DNA of 64,000 nt from Bacillota bacterium (GTDB lineage Bacteria > Bacillota > Clostridia > Christensenellales > Pumilibacteraceae). The stretch lies in NCBI GenBank assembly GCA_009777485.1, contig WRLT01000001.1:467459-531458 (forward strand). The letters are read 5' to 3'. The notes below the pieces were generated by a model. The model searched no databases. It was given only the letters and a program-made list of their open reading frames with translations, and was not told the origin of the DNA. A program made the translations under genes and the position numbers. Below, piece after piece: positions 33,894 through 42,487 of this stretch. Within the stretch, counting starts at the first letter, position 1. Every line of letters starts with the position of its first letter.

Positions 33894-34533
33894 CGCCGCC
33901 CTCCTCCGCCATGCGTGCAAGCAGCTTGCGTATAAAGGTTTCGCGGTGCAGCGGCGTTTTTCCAAAGCTTTTAAACGCCTCAATATGCGCGCGTGTCGCG
34001 TAGCCTTTATGATGCTGAAATCCGTATTCGGGGTATTGCTGCGCCGCTTTACGCATAATTTCGTCGCGCGTAACCTTAGCCAAAATCGACGCCGCCGCGA
34101 TTGCGTAGCTTTTTTCGTCGCCTTTTATAATCGCGTGGTATTCTCTGCCCAACGCCAAATTCTTTACCGCGTCTACCAAAATTACATCGGGGCGCACGGA
34201 TAAGCCTAAAATAGCCTCCGTCAACCCCGCCTTTGTCGCGCCTAAAATATTAAGCCTGTCCACCGTAGTGTTATCTATCACCGCCACGCGGTACGCAACG
34301 GCGGCAGCCGTAATTTGCGTATACAGCCGCGCCCTTTCAGCTTCGGATACCTGCTTAGAATCATTTATGCCGCTAATATACCCCGCACCGCGCGGCAGAA
34401 TGCAAGCGGCGCACACTACGGGGCCCGCCAACGGACCTCTGCCCGCCTCGTCCGCACCGCAAATTAAGCCGTCCCCAAACGCGCCGTCAAAATCATATAA
34501 AGCTTTAGTTTTGTCCGTCTTTACCTTTTGCAT
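33877..34533 (-). CDS. rnhB: Ribonuclease HII
   Basis: 218 residues. Removes ribonucleotides from DNA. Catalytic residues lie in CGADEAGRGPLAG (Asp-Glu), the ILVDAVKNL Asp and KGDEKSYAIAAASI. The promoter at 34547-34575 gives a leader of only about 7 nt and no ribosome binding site is seen, so it is nearly leaderless. Confidence 0.95.
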   Translation of the reverse strand: MQKVKTDKTKALYDFDGAFGDGLICGADEAGRGPLAGPVVCAACILPRGAGYISGINDSKQVSEAERARLYTQITAAAVAYRVAVIDNTTVDRLNILGATKAGLTEAILGLSVRPDVILVDAVKNLALGREYHAIIKGDEKSYAIAAASILAKVTRDEIMRKAAQQYPEYGFQHHKGYATRAHIEAFKSFGKTPLHRETFIRKLLARMAEEGGDEQSV

Positions 34534-34546
34534 AAATTATGCACTT

Positions 34547-34575
34547 AGTATACGCTATAAAACCCAAAAACGCAA
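34547..34575 (-). promoter_or_regulatory. rnhB promoter
   Basis: Minus strand TTGCGT (34570-34575), 17 bp, TATACT (34547-34552). The -35 lies in the 27-bp direct repeat that recurs at 35737. Confidence 0.75.
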
Positions 34576-34592
34576 CTATTTTAACGCACGGT
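34566..34592 (+). repeat. 27-bp direct repeat, left copy
   Basis: This 27-bp segment (core CGCAACTATTTTAACGCACG) recurs exactly at 35737-35763. The two copies bracket the KilA-N gene, as expected for an insertion with a long target duplication or a site-specific integration. Confidence 0.9.
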
Positions 34593-34611
34593 GAAAGCAT
34601 GCTGAAACTAG

Positions 34612-34640
34612 TTGCTTTTAAAAATTTTTTTCGCTATAAT
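34612..34640 (+). promoter_or_regulatory. Promoter of the KilA-N gene
   Basis: TTGCTT (34612-34617), 17 bp, TATAAT (34635-34640), followed by GGAG before ATG 34683. Confidence 0.7.
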
Positions 34641-34755
34641 GTTTTTAAGCTTACATCAAATTTCACCATACGGAGAAACAAAATGGATAAACTAATTGTA
34701 AAAGGCATTGAGGTTGCCTATAAAAAAATAAATGAGGACGACTACATTTCGCTTA

Positions 34756-34974
34756 GCAGTGCGGTAGCGAATTGAACACGTCTTTAAGCCTATCTATTTG
34801 CGGCTTTTCCGTCAAATATCTTAGGCTTAAAGATGCACGCAGTTTCTACGGCGAAAAAGCCGAATTACGAAGGAAACCGAACACAGCAATACTGGATGTA
34901 TTGCAAGAGAGAGTTGACGCACGTAATTCGGCTTTTTCGCCGTAGAAACCGTGTTCAATTCGCTACCGCACTGC
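34756..34974. mobile_element. TA-flanked MITE (219 bp)
   Basis: Perfect 25-bp terminal inverted repeats (GCAGTGCGGTAGCGAATTGA... and complement) flanked by TA on both sides, the target duplication typical of mariner/IS630-type transposition. Inside are two further inverted repeats (CTACGGCGAAAAAGCCGAAT and complement; TTAAGCC/GGCTTAA). No coding capacity. Precise removal restores the KilA-N frame. Confidence 0.9.
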
Positions 34975-35079
34975 TATTGCGCGCTTTAAATCGTCCGAGC
35001 CAAGCAAGGTTATCGAAAACTGGCTGCGCAACCGCGTTACGGTTGAATATTTGGGTCTTTGGGAAACGCTGAATAATCC

Positions 35080-35117
35080 CCTTTTTAAACCCCTCGAATT
35101 CGAGGGGTTTAAAAAGG
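35080..35117. repeat. 38-bp perfect palindrome inside the KilA-N gene
   Basis: Symmetric about GAATTC (35096-35101), with each arm reading CCTTTTTAAACCCCTCGAA. It is in frame and encodes PLFKPLEFEGFKK, a normal stretch for the family, so it is part of the coding sequence rather than an insertion. Confidence 0.9.
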
Positions 35118-35736
35118 AAGCGGGATTAAACGCATTTTTGCTATCCCCGCAAAAATGGGTATCCGCTACGGACGCAATCGGCATTGTATCAAAAGCGGGT
35201 AAAGGCGGCGGCACCTTTGCACATCGGGATATTGCTTTTAAATTTGCAAGCTGGATTTCCGTTGAGTTTGAGTTATATATCATAAAAGAGTTTCAGCGGC
35301 TGAAAGAAACCGAGCAAATAGCCTTAGCATGGACAGCAAAAAGAGAGCTTGCAAAAATTAACTACCGTTTGCAAACCGATGCGATAAAAGAACACCTCGT
35401 TGTGCCGCTATTATCTGTAAAGCAGGTTTCGTTTGTTTATGCAAATGAGGCAGATATGTTAAATGTCGCATTATTCGGAAAAACCGCAAACGAATGGAAA
35501 ATCGAAAATCCCGACTTAAAAGGTAATATGCGTGATTATGCCTCTGTCGAGCAGCTGCTAGTACTTGCAAATTTAGAAAGCTATAACGCTATTTTGATAG
35601 AACAAAGCTTGCCGCAATCGGAACGCATTGTATTACTAAACAAAACTGCACAAAAGCAACTTGAAACAATCTTGTCTGCAAGAATTGACACCGATAAGCT
35701 GCTTGCACTGCCCAAAAGCAAAAACGAAGAATAATT

Positions 35737-35763
35737 AAAAACGCAACTATTTTAACGCACGGT
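35737..35763 (+). repeat. 27-bp direct repeat, right copy
   Basis: Exact second copy of the segment at 34566-34592, two bases after the KilA-N stop codon. Confidence 0.9.
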
Positions 35764-35770
35764 AGCAGTG

Positions 35771-36841
35771 CTAGCCGTAAAAAGGAGGAGGCCGATACGG
35801 CAAGGGCGTAAACGATAACGCCACCCCTACAAGCAGCGCGGCGGCTAAGCATATTAAATCTAAGCGTTTCAGTTTAACCGAACGGCGGAAAATAAAGTAT
35901 AAAATTAACGCCGCAACTAAAAATATAGGTATACAGATTAAAGCTCCCACATGTTCTGTTAATCTAAAATTAACTAACGCCAAGCCAAAGGTTAAATAAT
36001 ACGGCATGAGGGCGCGGTAGCCGAACCAGCTATCCGAAACTCTGCCCGCATTTTCGGCCTTTTCTTTGCGCGCGGTTAAAAACAAGCCTGCCCACGCCGC
36101 AACGCCTAAAACGGCAAAAACCGCGTAATACAGTCCTGCAAACCGTGACGTTATAAAATAGGCGCTACCGTGTCCCTGCGTGAGAAACGTATACTCAAAG
36201 GCTGTCAATGCAAGCGGTCCGCCAGAAAACCACCAGTAATAATCATGCAGCATACCGAACCGCGCACCTAAGAAAATACGGCCGTCAATCTGCATAAAAT
36301 TATGTCTGCCTAAATACGCCATAAACAGCATAGTAGCAAACGAATACAGCAGCATAAAGAATATACCGTCTACCACATGGTTTGCGCGCGTAAAGATAAA
36401 CGCATTAAACCCGAATAAGCAAACCGCCATAACAACGCCTATAAAAAACGGCGGAATAAACTGCGCGATAATAAATAAATTAGGCTTTGTAATGGTTGCA
36501 ATAAAGCCCAGCCAGTACGACACGGTATACGGTGCAAGCACCAAAATAAGCCCTACCACGCTTTTTATCAGATAAACCTTTTCGCGCCGTAGCGGCATAG
36601 AATAAAAGCAGTCGGTTTGGCGCGCACTCATTTTAAAATAAAACATAATAATAGGCACAATAAAGGTTAGCAAAAGCAGCATAGCAATCGGAATAGCAAG
36701 CAACGGTCCGCTACGGGAATAACCACGCAAGTAAAACGTAGTAGTGAACACAGGAATAAGATAGATGCACACCGCCATAACGGTTAGTATAATCAGCGGC
36801 AAAAGATTCTTTTTTAACTCGTACAGTAAATACTTTTTCAT
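35771..36841 (-). CDS. ABC transporter permease-like membrane protein
   Basis: 356 residues with about eight transmembrane helices and no enzymatic motif; belongs with the ATPase upstream (4-nt overlap) and the GntR regulator, the arrangement of YtrA-regulated ABC exporters such as ytrABC. Likely exports or resists a cell-envelope-active compound; the substrate is unknown. Confidence 0.8.
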   Translation of the reverse strand: MKKYLLYELKKNLLPLIILTVMAVCIYLIPVFTTTFYLRGYSRSGPLLAIPIAMLLLLTFIVPIIMFYFKMSARQTDCFYSMPLRREKVYLIKSVVGLILVLAPYTVSYWLGFIATITKPNLFIIAQFIPPFFIGVVMAVCLFGFNAFIFTRANHVVDGIFFMLLYSFATMLFMAYLGRHNFMQIDGRIFLGARFGMLHDYYWWFSGGPLALTAFEYTFLTQGHGSAYFITSRFAGLYYAVFAVLGVAAWAGLFLTARKEKAENAGRVSDSWFGYRALMPYYLTFGLALVNFRLTEHVGALICIPIFLVAALILYFIFRRSVKLKRLDLICLAAALLVGVALSFTPLPYRPPPFYG

Positions 36842-37716
36842 ATCGCGCCGTACCTCCCTTGCATTTCGCTGATAAAAAACTCCTCAAAGTCTACGGGAAC
36901 TTCGTCTACAATCAGCGGTTTTAGCTTGTCAATTTTAGCTAAATATTCCTCCCTTTTACCCCGCACCACAATTTTTATAATTCTGCCGCTGCTTTCAAAC
37001 GAAACGCACTCAAAGCCTAAATCCTCTTTTAAAACAGGCTTATTAAACGCGATTTGAAACTTATACATATCCTCTAATAAATCTGCCAACACGCCCGAAC
37101 TCATGATTTTTTTGCCGTCTATCACGCCGTAGCTGTCGCAAATATCCTCTAATTCGCGCAGTGAGTGGCTAGATATTACGGCAGTGCCGCCGTTTTTAGC
37201 CAACAAATCTACTAAGCCGCGCTTAAACACCAAACGCGCCGCAGGGTCTAAGCCGTCAAACACCTCGTCTAAAAGCAGGTATTTTGGCTGCGCCGCAAAC
37301 GCTAAGCTTACAAATAACTGACGCTTCATGCCCTTGCTGAACGTGCGCAAGGGGGCTTTTAAGCTTAACCCGTATGCGGCAATACAGGTATTAAATACGG
37401 TTTGGTCAAAATTATAAAACGCTTTGTATAGGTCTGCCATGCGCTCGCCGTTCATTCCAGGCAGATAAAAAGGCTCGTCGGGCAAAAAGAAAATCTCTTT
37501 TTTCTTTTTTTCATTTTCAAAAATCGGCTCGCCGTCTACGAATATTTCGCCCTCTTCCGCGCGGAACACGCCCGCAAGCAGCCGCAGCAATGTAGATTTG
37601 CCCGCGCCGTTTATCCCCACAAGCCCAAAAATACTGCCGCTTTTTACAGAAAGGTTAAAGTCCGAAAGCGCGGCAATTTTTCCGTAGCGTTTGGTTACGT
37701 TTTTAATCTCTATCAT
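36838..37716 (-). CDS. ABC transporter ATP-binding protein
   Basis: 292 residues from MIEIKNVTKRYG behind AGGAGG. Walker A GINGAGKST, signature FSKGMKRQLF, Walker B YLLLDEVFDGLD, His switch ISSHS. The C-terminal about 80 residues are an accessory domain. The gene overlaps gntR by 14 nt and the permease by 4 nt. Confidence 0.95.
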   Translation of the reverse strand: MIEIKNVTKRYGKIAALSDFNLSVKSGSIFGLVGINGAGKSTLLRLLAGVFRAEEGEIFVDGEPIFENEKKKKEIFFLPDEPFYLPGMNGERMADLYKAFYNFDQTVFNTCIAAYGLSLKAPLRTFSKGMKRQLFVSLAFAAQPKYLLLDEVFDGLDPAARLVFKRGLVDLLAKNGGTAVISSHSLRELEDICDSYGVIDGKKIMSSGVLADLLEDMYKFQIAFNKPVLKEDLGFECVSFESSGRIIKIVVRGKREEYLAKIDKLKPLIVDEVPVDFEEFFISEMQGRYGAI

Positions 37717-38083
37717 TTCTTTCCTCCTTGCGTATATCTTCGGCAAAAACTTCTTTTACAATTTGATTAAGCTGTTTAGCCGTTAGCCCCGCCGCGCGGA
37801 AGCCCGCAATTTGCGCCCGCGCATCACGGGCAAGGCTTTGGGTGTTTTGGTTTTCAAAGCGCACAAAAACACCTTTTTTAGGCACGGTATACACAAAGCC
37901 CTCTTGCTCTAACTGCGCATACGCCCGCTCTACCGTGTTAGGATTTATGCCCATTTCAATTGCCAACTCGCGGCAAGACGGCAGCTTTTCGCCGTCGCGC
38001 ATTACGCCTGCCCGAATATAGCTTTTATACTGCTCGGCAATTTCCTCATAAATATTTTTAATGCCCTTTAACCTAAAACCCAT
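37703..38083 (-). CDS. GntR-family regulator, YtrA type
   Basis: 126 residues from MGFRLKG at 38083, 6 nt after GGGAG; an ATG at 38089 is possible. Winged-helix N-terminus (IYEEIAEQYKSYIRAGVMRD, LPSCRELAIEMGINPNTVER) with a short C-terminal dimerisation helix, as in YtrA. It is first in the operon; the leader carries repeated GTTGGTACA-type sites, so it likely represses its own transcript until an antibiotic-like signal is present. Confidence 0.9.
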   Translation of the reverse strand: MGFRLKGIKNIYEEIAEQYKSYIRAGVMRDGEKLPSCRELAIEMGINPNTVERAYAQLEQEGFVYTVPKKGVFVRFENQNTQSLARDARAQIAGFRAAGLTAKQLNQIVKEVFAEDIRKEERNDRD

Positions 38084-38129
38084 GCCCATCTCCCTAAATG
38101 CCCTAAAATCATGCTTTCTCCGCAGCCGT

Positions 38130-38205
38130 GTACCAACTGTATCAACTGTACCGTCTGTACCAACTGTATTAATGATAGTATACCGCACCATTTTAACTCT
38201 GTCAA
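38130..38205 (-). promoter_or_regulatory. gntR-ABC promoter and operator repeats
   Basis: Minus strand TTGACA (38200-38205), 17 bp, TATACT (38177-38182). Downstream, 38130-38170 contains three copies of ACAGTTG(G/A)TACA-like units, consistent with YtrA-type operators. Confidence 0.8.
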
Positions 38206-38249
38206 TATCTTTTGTAAAAATGTTTTGCAAAATTTTTAAACTTTTTTGC

Positions 38250-38278
38250 TTGTCAAATCTAACCTTATATTGTATACT
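38250..38278 (+). promoter_or_regulatory. tRNA-Lys promoter
   Basis: TTGTCA (38250-38255), 17 bp, TATACT (38273-38278), 12 nt before the tRNA. Confidence 0.8.
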
Positions 38279-38290
38279 AGTAAAGCTTTC

Positions 38291-38366
<76 letters not shown>

Positions 38367-38371
38367 AAGAC

Positions 38372-38411
38372 ACACGGTTAAACAGGATATGTTTGACCGT
38401 GTTTCTTTTTA
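38372..38411 (+). terminator. Terminator after tRNA-Lys
   Basis: Stem ACACGGTTAAAC / GTTTGACCGTGT (one mismatch) followed by TTTCTTTTT. Confidence 0.75.
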
Positions 38412-38547
38412 TCCTTTTATATGCTTTTAAGCCCCTTATTCCGTTATGAATGAGGGCTTTTTGCTTGTTTTTCCTCTTTTGTTGTTCTATTCGTTCAACC
38501 TCTCTTATGGGGTTATTGGTTTTAGGATTTGAACCATAGAAAAAACG

Positions 38548-38612
38548 CATTGAATTCCATTGAAAAAAACCGCCGTCGCAAAATCAATGTTTTTAATCAA
38601 TGGAATTCAATG
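38548..38612. repeat. 16-bp inverted repeat before the HNH gene end
   Basis: CATTGAATTCCATTGA (38548-38563) and its exact complement (38597-38612) with 33 bp between. It lies between the tRNA terminator and the restriction-modification genes; a transposon-end remnant or terminator is possible. Confidence 0.7.
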
Positions 38613-38674
38613 GCAACAAAAAAGGGCGACCTCGGCGTTATTCCACTGTCGCCCTAAATTTGCTCTTCTCTTTT

Positions 38675-39250
38675 CTATCTTTTCCAGACTATATGACCGT
38701 TTATATTGTTTTTTTCAAAAACTTCCAGCACTTCTGCACAAAAACTCATTGTTTCAGCATCGCCAATGTTTTTTGATAATTCATATAGACGAATGAACAT
38801 CTTTTTTCCCGTTTCCGTTTGTCCTAAATTTTTCTTCCTAAAGTTATGTGCCGCACATAGTGTTTGACCATTTTCGATTGTGGCTCTTCCCCCTAAATCT
38901 TTTGGCTTTATATGGTCAACTTGTAGTTCAATGCCTTCTCTAATTCCTTTACCGCATATAACACACTTATGTCCATCTCTTTCAAGAATTTGTCTTTTCT
39001 GCTCTGCTGTGAAATCTTCTAAATTTCTACGAACGACAAAGTCAGGGTCATAACGATAAACACCTTTTCCAACTTTAATCAAAACTCCTTCTTGTGCCAG
39101 CTTCCTTATTCCTCTGTCTGGGTCTCTGAATACTTGACCAGTTCTCTTTTTATGCTCTGCAACAACCCAATCCACAACTTCAGGATGAGAAATATCCCGT
39201 CCTGGATTATTTAAGAAATACTCTAAAATAAGTTCTTGTTGACTTGCCAT
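38675..39250 (-). CDS. HNH endonuclease (putative restriction enzyme)
   Basis: 191 residues from MASQQELILEYF at 39250 behind GGAG. Winged-helix-like N-terminus (ISHPEVVDWVVAEHKKRTGQ) and HNH nuclease: CVICGKG, LQVDHIKPKDLGG, NGQTLCAAHNFRKKN with zinc Cys residues. Directly after a C5 methyltransferase and next to a second methyltransferase, so it is probably the restriction subunit of a type II system. Confidence 0.85.
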   Translation of the reverse strand: MASQQELILEYFLNNPGRDISHPEVVDWVVAEHKKRTGQVFRDPDRGIRKLAQEGVLIKVGKGVYRYDPDFVVRRNLEDFTAEQKRQILERDGHKCVICGKGIREGIELQVDHIKPKDLGGRATIENGQTLCAAHNFRKKNLGQTETGKKMFIRLYELSKNIGDAETMSFCAEVLEVFEKNNINGHIVWKR

Positions 39251-39261
39251 AATTTTCTCCT

Positions 39262-40605
39262 TCAATTGTTCAATTTTTTTATTGCTTCAATGAAACTTTT
39301 TGCTAAGGCTTTTGCCATTAAAACGGGTATAGCGTCACCGATTTGCTCGTATTTGTCTTGCTCGGGGTCGCTGTGGAATTTTACATAGGGTCCCTCAAAA
39401 CAATACCAATCGGGGAAGCCTTGAAGCCGTGCAACCTCACGAGGAGTCAGTTGTCTATCCTCGGTAGGGTGTGTCATTTCGTCTAGGCAATGGCTTGTAA
39501 CCGTGAAACTTGGTTCGCCACTTTTCAACCTGCGGTTTCGTGACGAATATATTTTATTGGGAAAAAATTTTCTAACTGCGTCTAATCTGCCCTCAACCGC
39601 AAGCCTATCCATGGCGGACTGCATTCCCTCGCCTTGTTGTATATTCTTAAATCGTTCTATCATGTAAGGACGGTGGTTTAGCGACTGGTGATAGGTTATT
39701 GTGCTTGTATTATATCTATCGTTTTCGCAATAGTCCGCTCCGCCCATGAACCTAAAAAACACATAGACGGCTTGGCTTATTTTCCCGTTTTTATAATCGC
39801 TTTCGTAATCTAAGCTGTACGGCATAACCTCTGCTCCGCCGCCCGAGTGAATTGTAGGCAAGTATCTAAAAGCATCCTCTACGGTTATGTAGGGGTATGT
39901 CCTGCCGTTCCCATGCGTTTTTTCGGGATAAACAAAGGCGCATTTGCCGTATTTGCTACTGCAACCTACAATGAATAACCGTTCTCTTTTTTGCGGTATG
40001 CCGTAGTCGGCAGACATACACTTATATACGCTTGAGTTTTTGTTAGCGACAATGTAGCAGTGACCAGTGTTTGGGTGTACTCTCTCGAATTCCTCAAATA
40101 CATAGTCGATTTGTCCGCCAGTCTTTCCGTCACGCTTTTTTGTTAGCAACCCAGGTACATTTTCAAACAAAATAAATTTTGCATCCGTTGCGTGTGCAAT
40201 GCGAACTATGTTTGAAAACAAATCGTTCCTTTGGTCATCCTCAAGCCTTTTGCCTGCCATTGAAAAACTTTCGCAGGGTGCGCCACCTGTCACGATGTCG
40301 ACCCTTGTTTCGTTAAATTTTTTCAGCAGTATTTCGAGTATTATTTCGTCGCTTACCAAGTTTATGTCGCCATGAATGATGCAGGTTCTATCTGTTTTTT
40401 TGAGTATCGTTTCAAGCCTGCCTTGATTGGCTATTAGATTGGCTAGCTCGTATATTTCAGCGTTATGCGATGCGGCGTAAGTCCTAACCGTGTGTTCGCT
40501 AAAATCAACGGCAATTCTCGGAATCAATCCCTCGCTCTTAAAACCCGTACAAAGCCCGCCGGGACCTGAAAATAAGTCTATATATGTGATTTTCATTACA
40601 CTCAT
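39262..40605 (-). CDS. DNA (cytosine-5) methyltransferase
   Basis: 447 residues. Motif I DLFSGPGGLCTGF, catalytic motif IV GGAPCESFSMAG (Cys nucleophile; Glu follows it instead of the usual Gln), motif VI ENVPGLL, motif VIII QKRERLF, a variable target-recognition region and motifs IX-X near LTPREVARLQGFPDWY and GDAIPVLMAKAL. The ATG overlaps the upstream methyltransferase stop by 4 nt. Confidence 0.93.
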   Translation of the reverse strand: MSVMKITYIDLFSGPGGLCTGFKSEGLIPRIAVDFSEHTVRTYAASHNAEIYELANLIANQGRLETILKKTDRTCIIHGDINLVSDEIILEILLKKFNETRVDIVTGGAPCESFSMAGKRLEDDQRNDLFSNIVRIAHATDAKFILFENVPGLLTKKRDGKTGGQIDYVFEEFERVHPNTGHCYIVANKNSSVYKCMSADYGIPQKRERLFIVGCSSKYGKCAFVYPEKTHGNGRTYPYITVEDAFRYLPTIHSGGGAEVMPYSLDYESDYKNGKISQAVYVFFRFMGGADYCENDRYNTSTITYHQSLNHRPYMIERFKNIQQGEGMQSAMDRLAVEGRLDAVRKFFPNKIYSSRNRRLKSGEPSFTVTSHCLDEMTHPTEDRQLTPREVARLQGFPDWYCFEGPYVKFHSDPEQDKYEQIGDAIPVLMAKALAKSFIEAIKKLNN

Positions 40606-41369
40606 GACGTGGCCTCCTGCACAAGTCTTTTTCGTGCTATTTCACAATAATTTGGCTCAATATCTATGCCAACGGCTTTCCGTCCATTTTGCTTTGCGGC
40701 GATCAAGGTTGAGCCGCTACCCATGAAAGGGTCGAGTATTATGTCACCGACAAAAGAAAAAAGTTTTATACACCTCTTTGGCAATTCTATCGGAAAGGGC
40801 GAAGGGTGTCCGATTTTTGATTTACGTTCGCCTTGAAATGTCCAAACCCCGCTTGTCCACGAAGTGAACTCGTCTTTTATAATATCGTTTTTTTTAGAGC
40901 CGCCTTGCTTTTTCCAAGTACCTTTATAAAGTATCACTATCAATTCAACCGGGGCAATTACATAAGGACACGATGCGCTTAGCCACGAGCCCCAAGCCGA
41001 GCGGCGAGAAATGTTGCCCTCATTCCAAATGACAGTTGAATGATACTTAAAGCCTGCTTCTTTCGCAATCAAGGTCAAATCCGCCCCGACGCTATGATGT
41101 CCGCCTTTGAATTTGTCTAGCGGTATGTTTAGACACATCCGTCCGTCGGGTTTTAGGAGTGTCAGGCACTTAGTCATCCAGCGTTTTGAAAACTCTAAAT
41201 ATTCGTCGTAGTCTATGCCGTCATTATGAGACTCGTATGAAACGTCTAAATTGTAAGGAGGTGATGTGACTACTAAATCGATTGAATTCTGCGGTATCTG
41301 CTCAGTCGTCAGTGTATCGTCGCAAAGTATTCTTATGCCACTTGCTTCGTAGTATACCTTAGAACTCAT
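40602..41369 (-). CDS. DNA methyltransferase, TSPPY type (N4-cytosine or N6-adenine)
   Basis: 255 residues. Catalytic TSPPYNLDV near residue 34 and SAM motif FMGSGSTLIAAKQNGRKA near the C-terminus, the beta-group order. First gene of the three-gene restriction-modification operon. Two methyltransferases of different chemistry with one HNH nuclease fit a type II system with an asymmetric target, as in HphI-like systems; the target is unknown. Confidence 0.9.
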   Translation of the reverse strand: MSSKVYYEASGIRILCDDTLTTEQIPQNSIDLVVTSPPYNLDVSYESHNDGIDYDEYLEFSKRWMTKCLTLLKPDGRMCLNIPLDKFKGGHHSVGADLTLIAKEAGFKYHSTVIWNEGNISRRSAWGSWLSASCPYVIAPVELIVILYKGTWKKQGGSKKNDIIKDEFTSWTSGVWTFQGERKSKIGHPSPFPIELPKRCIKLFSFVGDIILDPFMGSGSTLIAAKQNGRKAVGIDIEPNYCEIARKRLVQEATS

Positions 41370-41588
41370 GTTCGCCTCCTAATATTTATTATATCAAATC
41401 GAGAGATTAAAGTCAAATAAAAGATGTAATAGAAAAATAAAAAATAAACGAAAACTAAATACAAATTCGCAATTCAAAGCCTCTTTGAACTAATTCGTCG
41501 CAAATTCAAAGGGTCTTTAACCTACCTTTTTGGTGTTGTGTTTTTTGCCCAAACTCTGCACCGATACAAAAAACAAGGTAAAAACTGT

Positions 41589-41617
41589 TTGACAGACAAA
41601 AAAGAATGTAGTATAAT
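41589..41617 (+). promoter_or_regulatory. tRNA-Gly promoter
   Basis: TTGACA (41589-41594), 17 bp, TATAAT (41612-41617): a full consensus promoter. Confidence 0.85.
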
Positions 41618-41646
41618 TTAAAAACGCGCCGAAATGCGCGCGGTGT

Positions 41647-41721
41647 GCGGAAGTGGCTCAGTGGTAGAGCGTCGCCTTGCCAAGGCGAATGTCGCGAGTT
41701 CGAATCTCGTCTTCCGCTCCA
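41647..41721 (+). tRNA. tRNA-Gly (GCC)
   Basis: 75 nt with encoded CCA. Acceptor GCGGAAG/CTTCCGC, anticodon stem CGCCT/AGGCG with loop TGCCA, anticodon GCC, T arm GAGTTCGAATCTC. Confidence 0.97.
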
Positions 41722-41774
41722 TGAAAACACGGACGGACGGAAAACAAAATGTTTTCCGTCCGTCCGTGTTTTCA
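41722..41774 (+). terminator. Long terminator hairpin after tRNA-Gly
   Basis: A perfect 24-bp stem starting right after CCA (arm includes CGGACGGACGG) with a 5-nt loop and a T-rich 3' arm. Much longer than an ordinary terminator. Confidence 0.75.
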
Positions 41775-42043
41775 ACTAAATTTTTCCTTGCAGGAAAAGT
41801 GAAATTTGTGCCGTTGGCACAAGTGAAATTGCCTATGGCAATGAAATTGTGCCTTGCGGCACAGTTACGGATAGATTTAGGAAAAATTTAATTTCACTGA
41901 TTGCCGTCAAGGCAATCAATTTCACTCGAACGCAAGTGAGAATTTCACTGCCGCAGGCAATTTTACTTTACTTTTCACAAGATTTCAACTATAACGCAGA
42001 ATGCTAATTGCAAGCATAAATACCGCAAAGGAAAATAACTAAC
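41775..42043. other. Intergenic region after tRNA-Gly
   Basis: Filled mostly by the second mini-hairpin array up to about 41980. No gene is seen before ATG 42044. Confidence 0.6.
41785..41980 (+). repeat. Mini-hairpin array with GTGAAA/TTTCAC spacers
   Basis: Same design as the array at 20.1 kb with another spacer: GTGAAA separates TGTGCCGTTGGCACA, TTGCCTATGGCAA and a TGTGCC/GGCACA hairpin, and after a central AT-rich part TTTCA separates GATTGCCGTCAAGGCAATC, an imperfect CTCGAACGCAAGTGAG hairpin and TTGCCGCAGGCAA-like ones. The array is a foldback made of smaller foldbacks. Confidence 0.85.
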
Positions 42044-42358
42044 ATGAAAATAATAATTGAAAACAAGTTGGCAAGCCGCGACGGAAGAAAAGGTGTATTC
42101 ACTTACTCAACGACAGGTCGTAGAAAAACCGGGTTTTTGATTTACGACGAACAAAATAGAAATATCGGCATTGTTTTTATGTCTGATGACGAACGCAAGG
42201 ATTGCAAATATGGAATGTCTGAGATTTTGTTTGACGAAAATTTTGAAAAAGAATTTGGCACGTGGAAAATAATTAAAATAAACCGTGCTTATCTGTCGTT
42301 TGATAAACTAAAAGAAATTATGTCAAAAAACGAGCGATATACGCTTTATATTGACTAA
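42044..42358 (+). CDS. Small hypothetical protein
   Basis: 104 residues behind AAAGGAAA. Mixed strand/helix composition (GFLIYDEQNRNIGIVFMSDD, FGTWKIIKINRAYLS) with a C-terminal helix; not recognised. It stands between the hairpin array and carB and is somewhat AT-rich. Confidence 0.5.
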   Translation: MKIIIENKLASRDGRKGVFTYSTTGRRKTGFLIYDEQNRNIGIVFMSDDERKDCKYGMSEILFDENFEKEFGTWKIIKINRAYLSFDKLKEIMSKNERYTLYID

Positions 42359-42487
42359 TTGTTGATTTTTGGCGCGAAATCAAAAGGTCTTTGCCCCTGC
42401 GGCGGGGTTCTATTTATTCGTTTTCCTTTTTATCTTGTCTCTTACTCTTTGAACGGAAATGATTGACTATTCATCTTGTTAAGCCAT

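Larger units (their letters stand above)
34683..35734 (+). pseudogene. KilA-N domain gene interrupted by a MITE
   Basis: The start MDKLIVKGIEVAYKKINEDD matches KilA-N DNA-binding proteins of phage origin. The frame stops at 34773 inside an inserted element. Removing 221 bp (element 34756-34974 plus one TA) joins ISL to IARFKSSEPSKV and restores one continuous 276-residue protein (831 nt) with WLRNRVTVEYLGLWETLNNP and the family block FAHRDIAFKFASWISVEFEL. Thus the gene was intact until a recent insertion. The downstream part might still be made from TTG 35051. Flanking 27-bp direct repeats suggest that the whole gene arrived as a unit. Confidence 0.88.

Noticed and set aside
41785..41980. CRISPR-like array
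   Set aside because: Same reasons as the 20 kb array; no unique spacer of CRISPR length.
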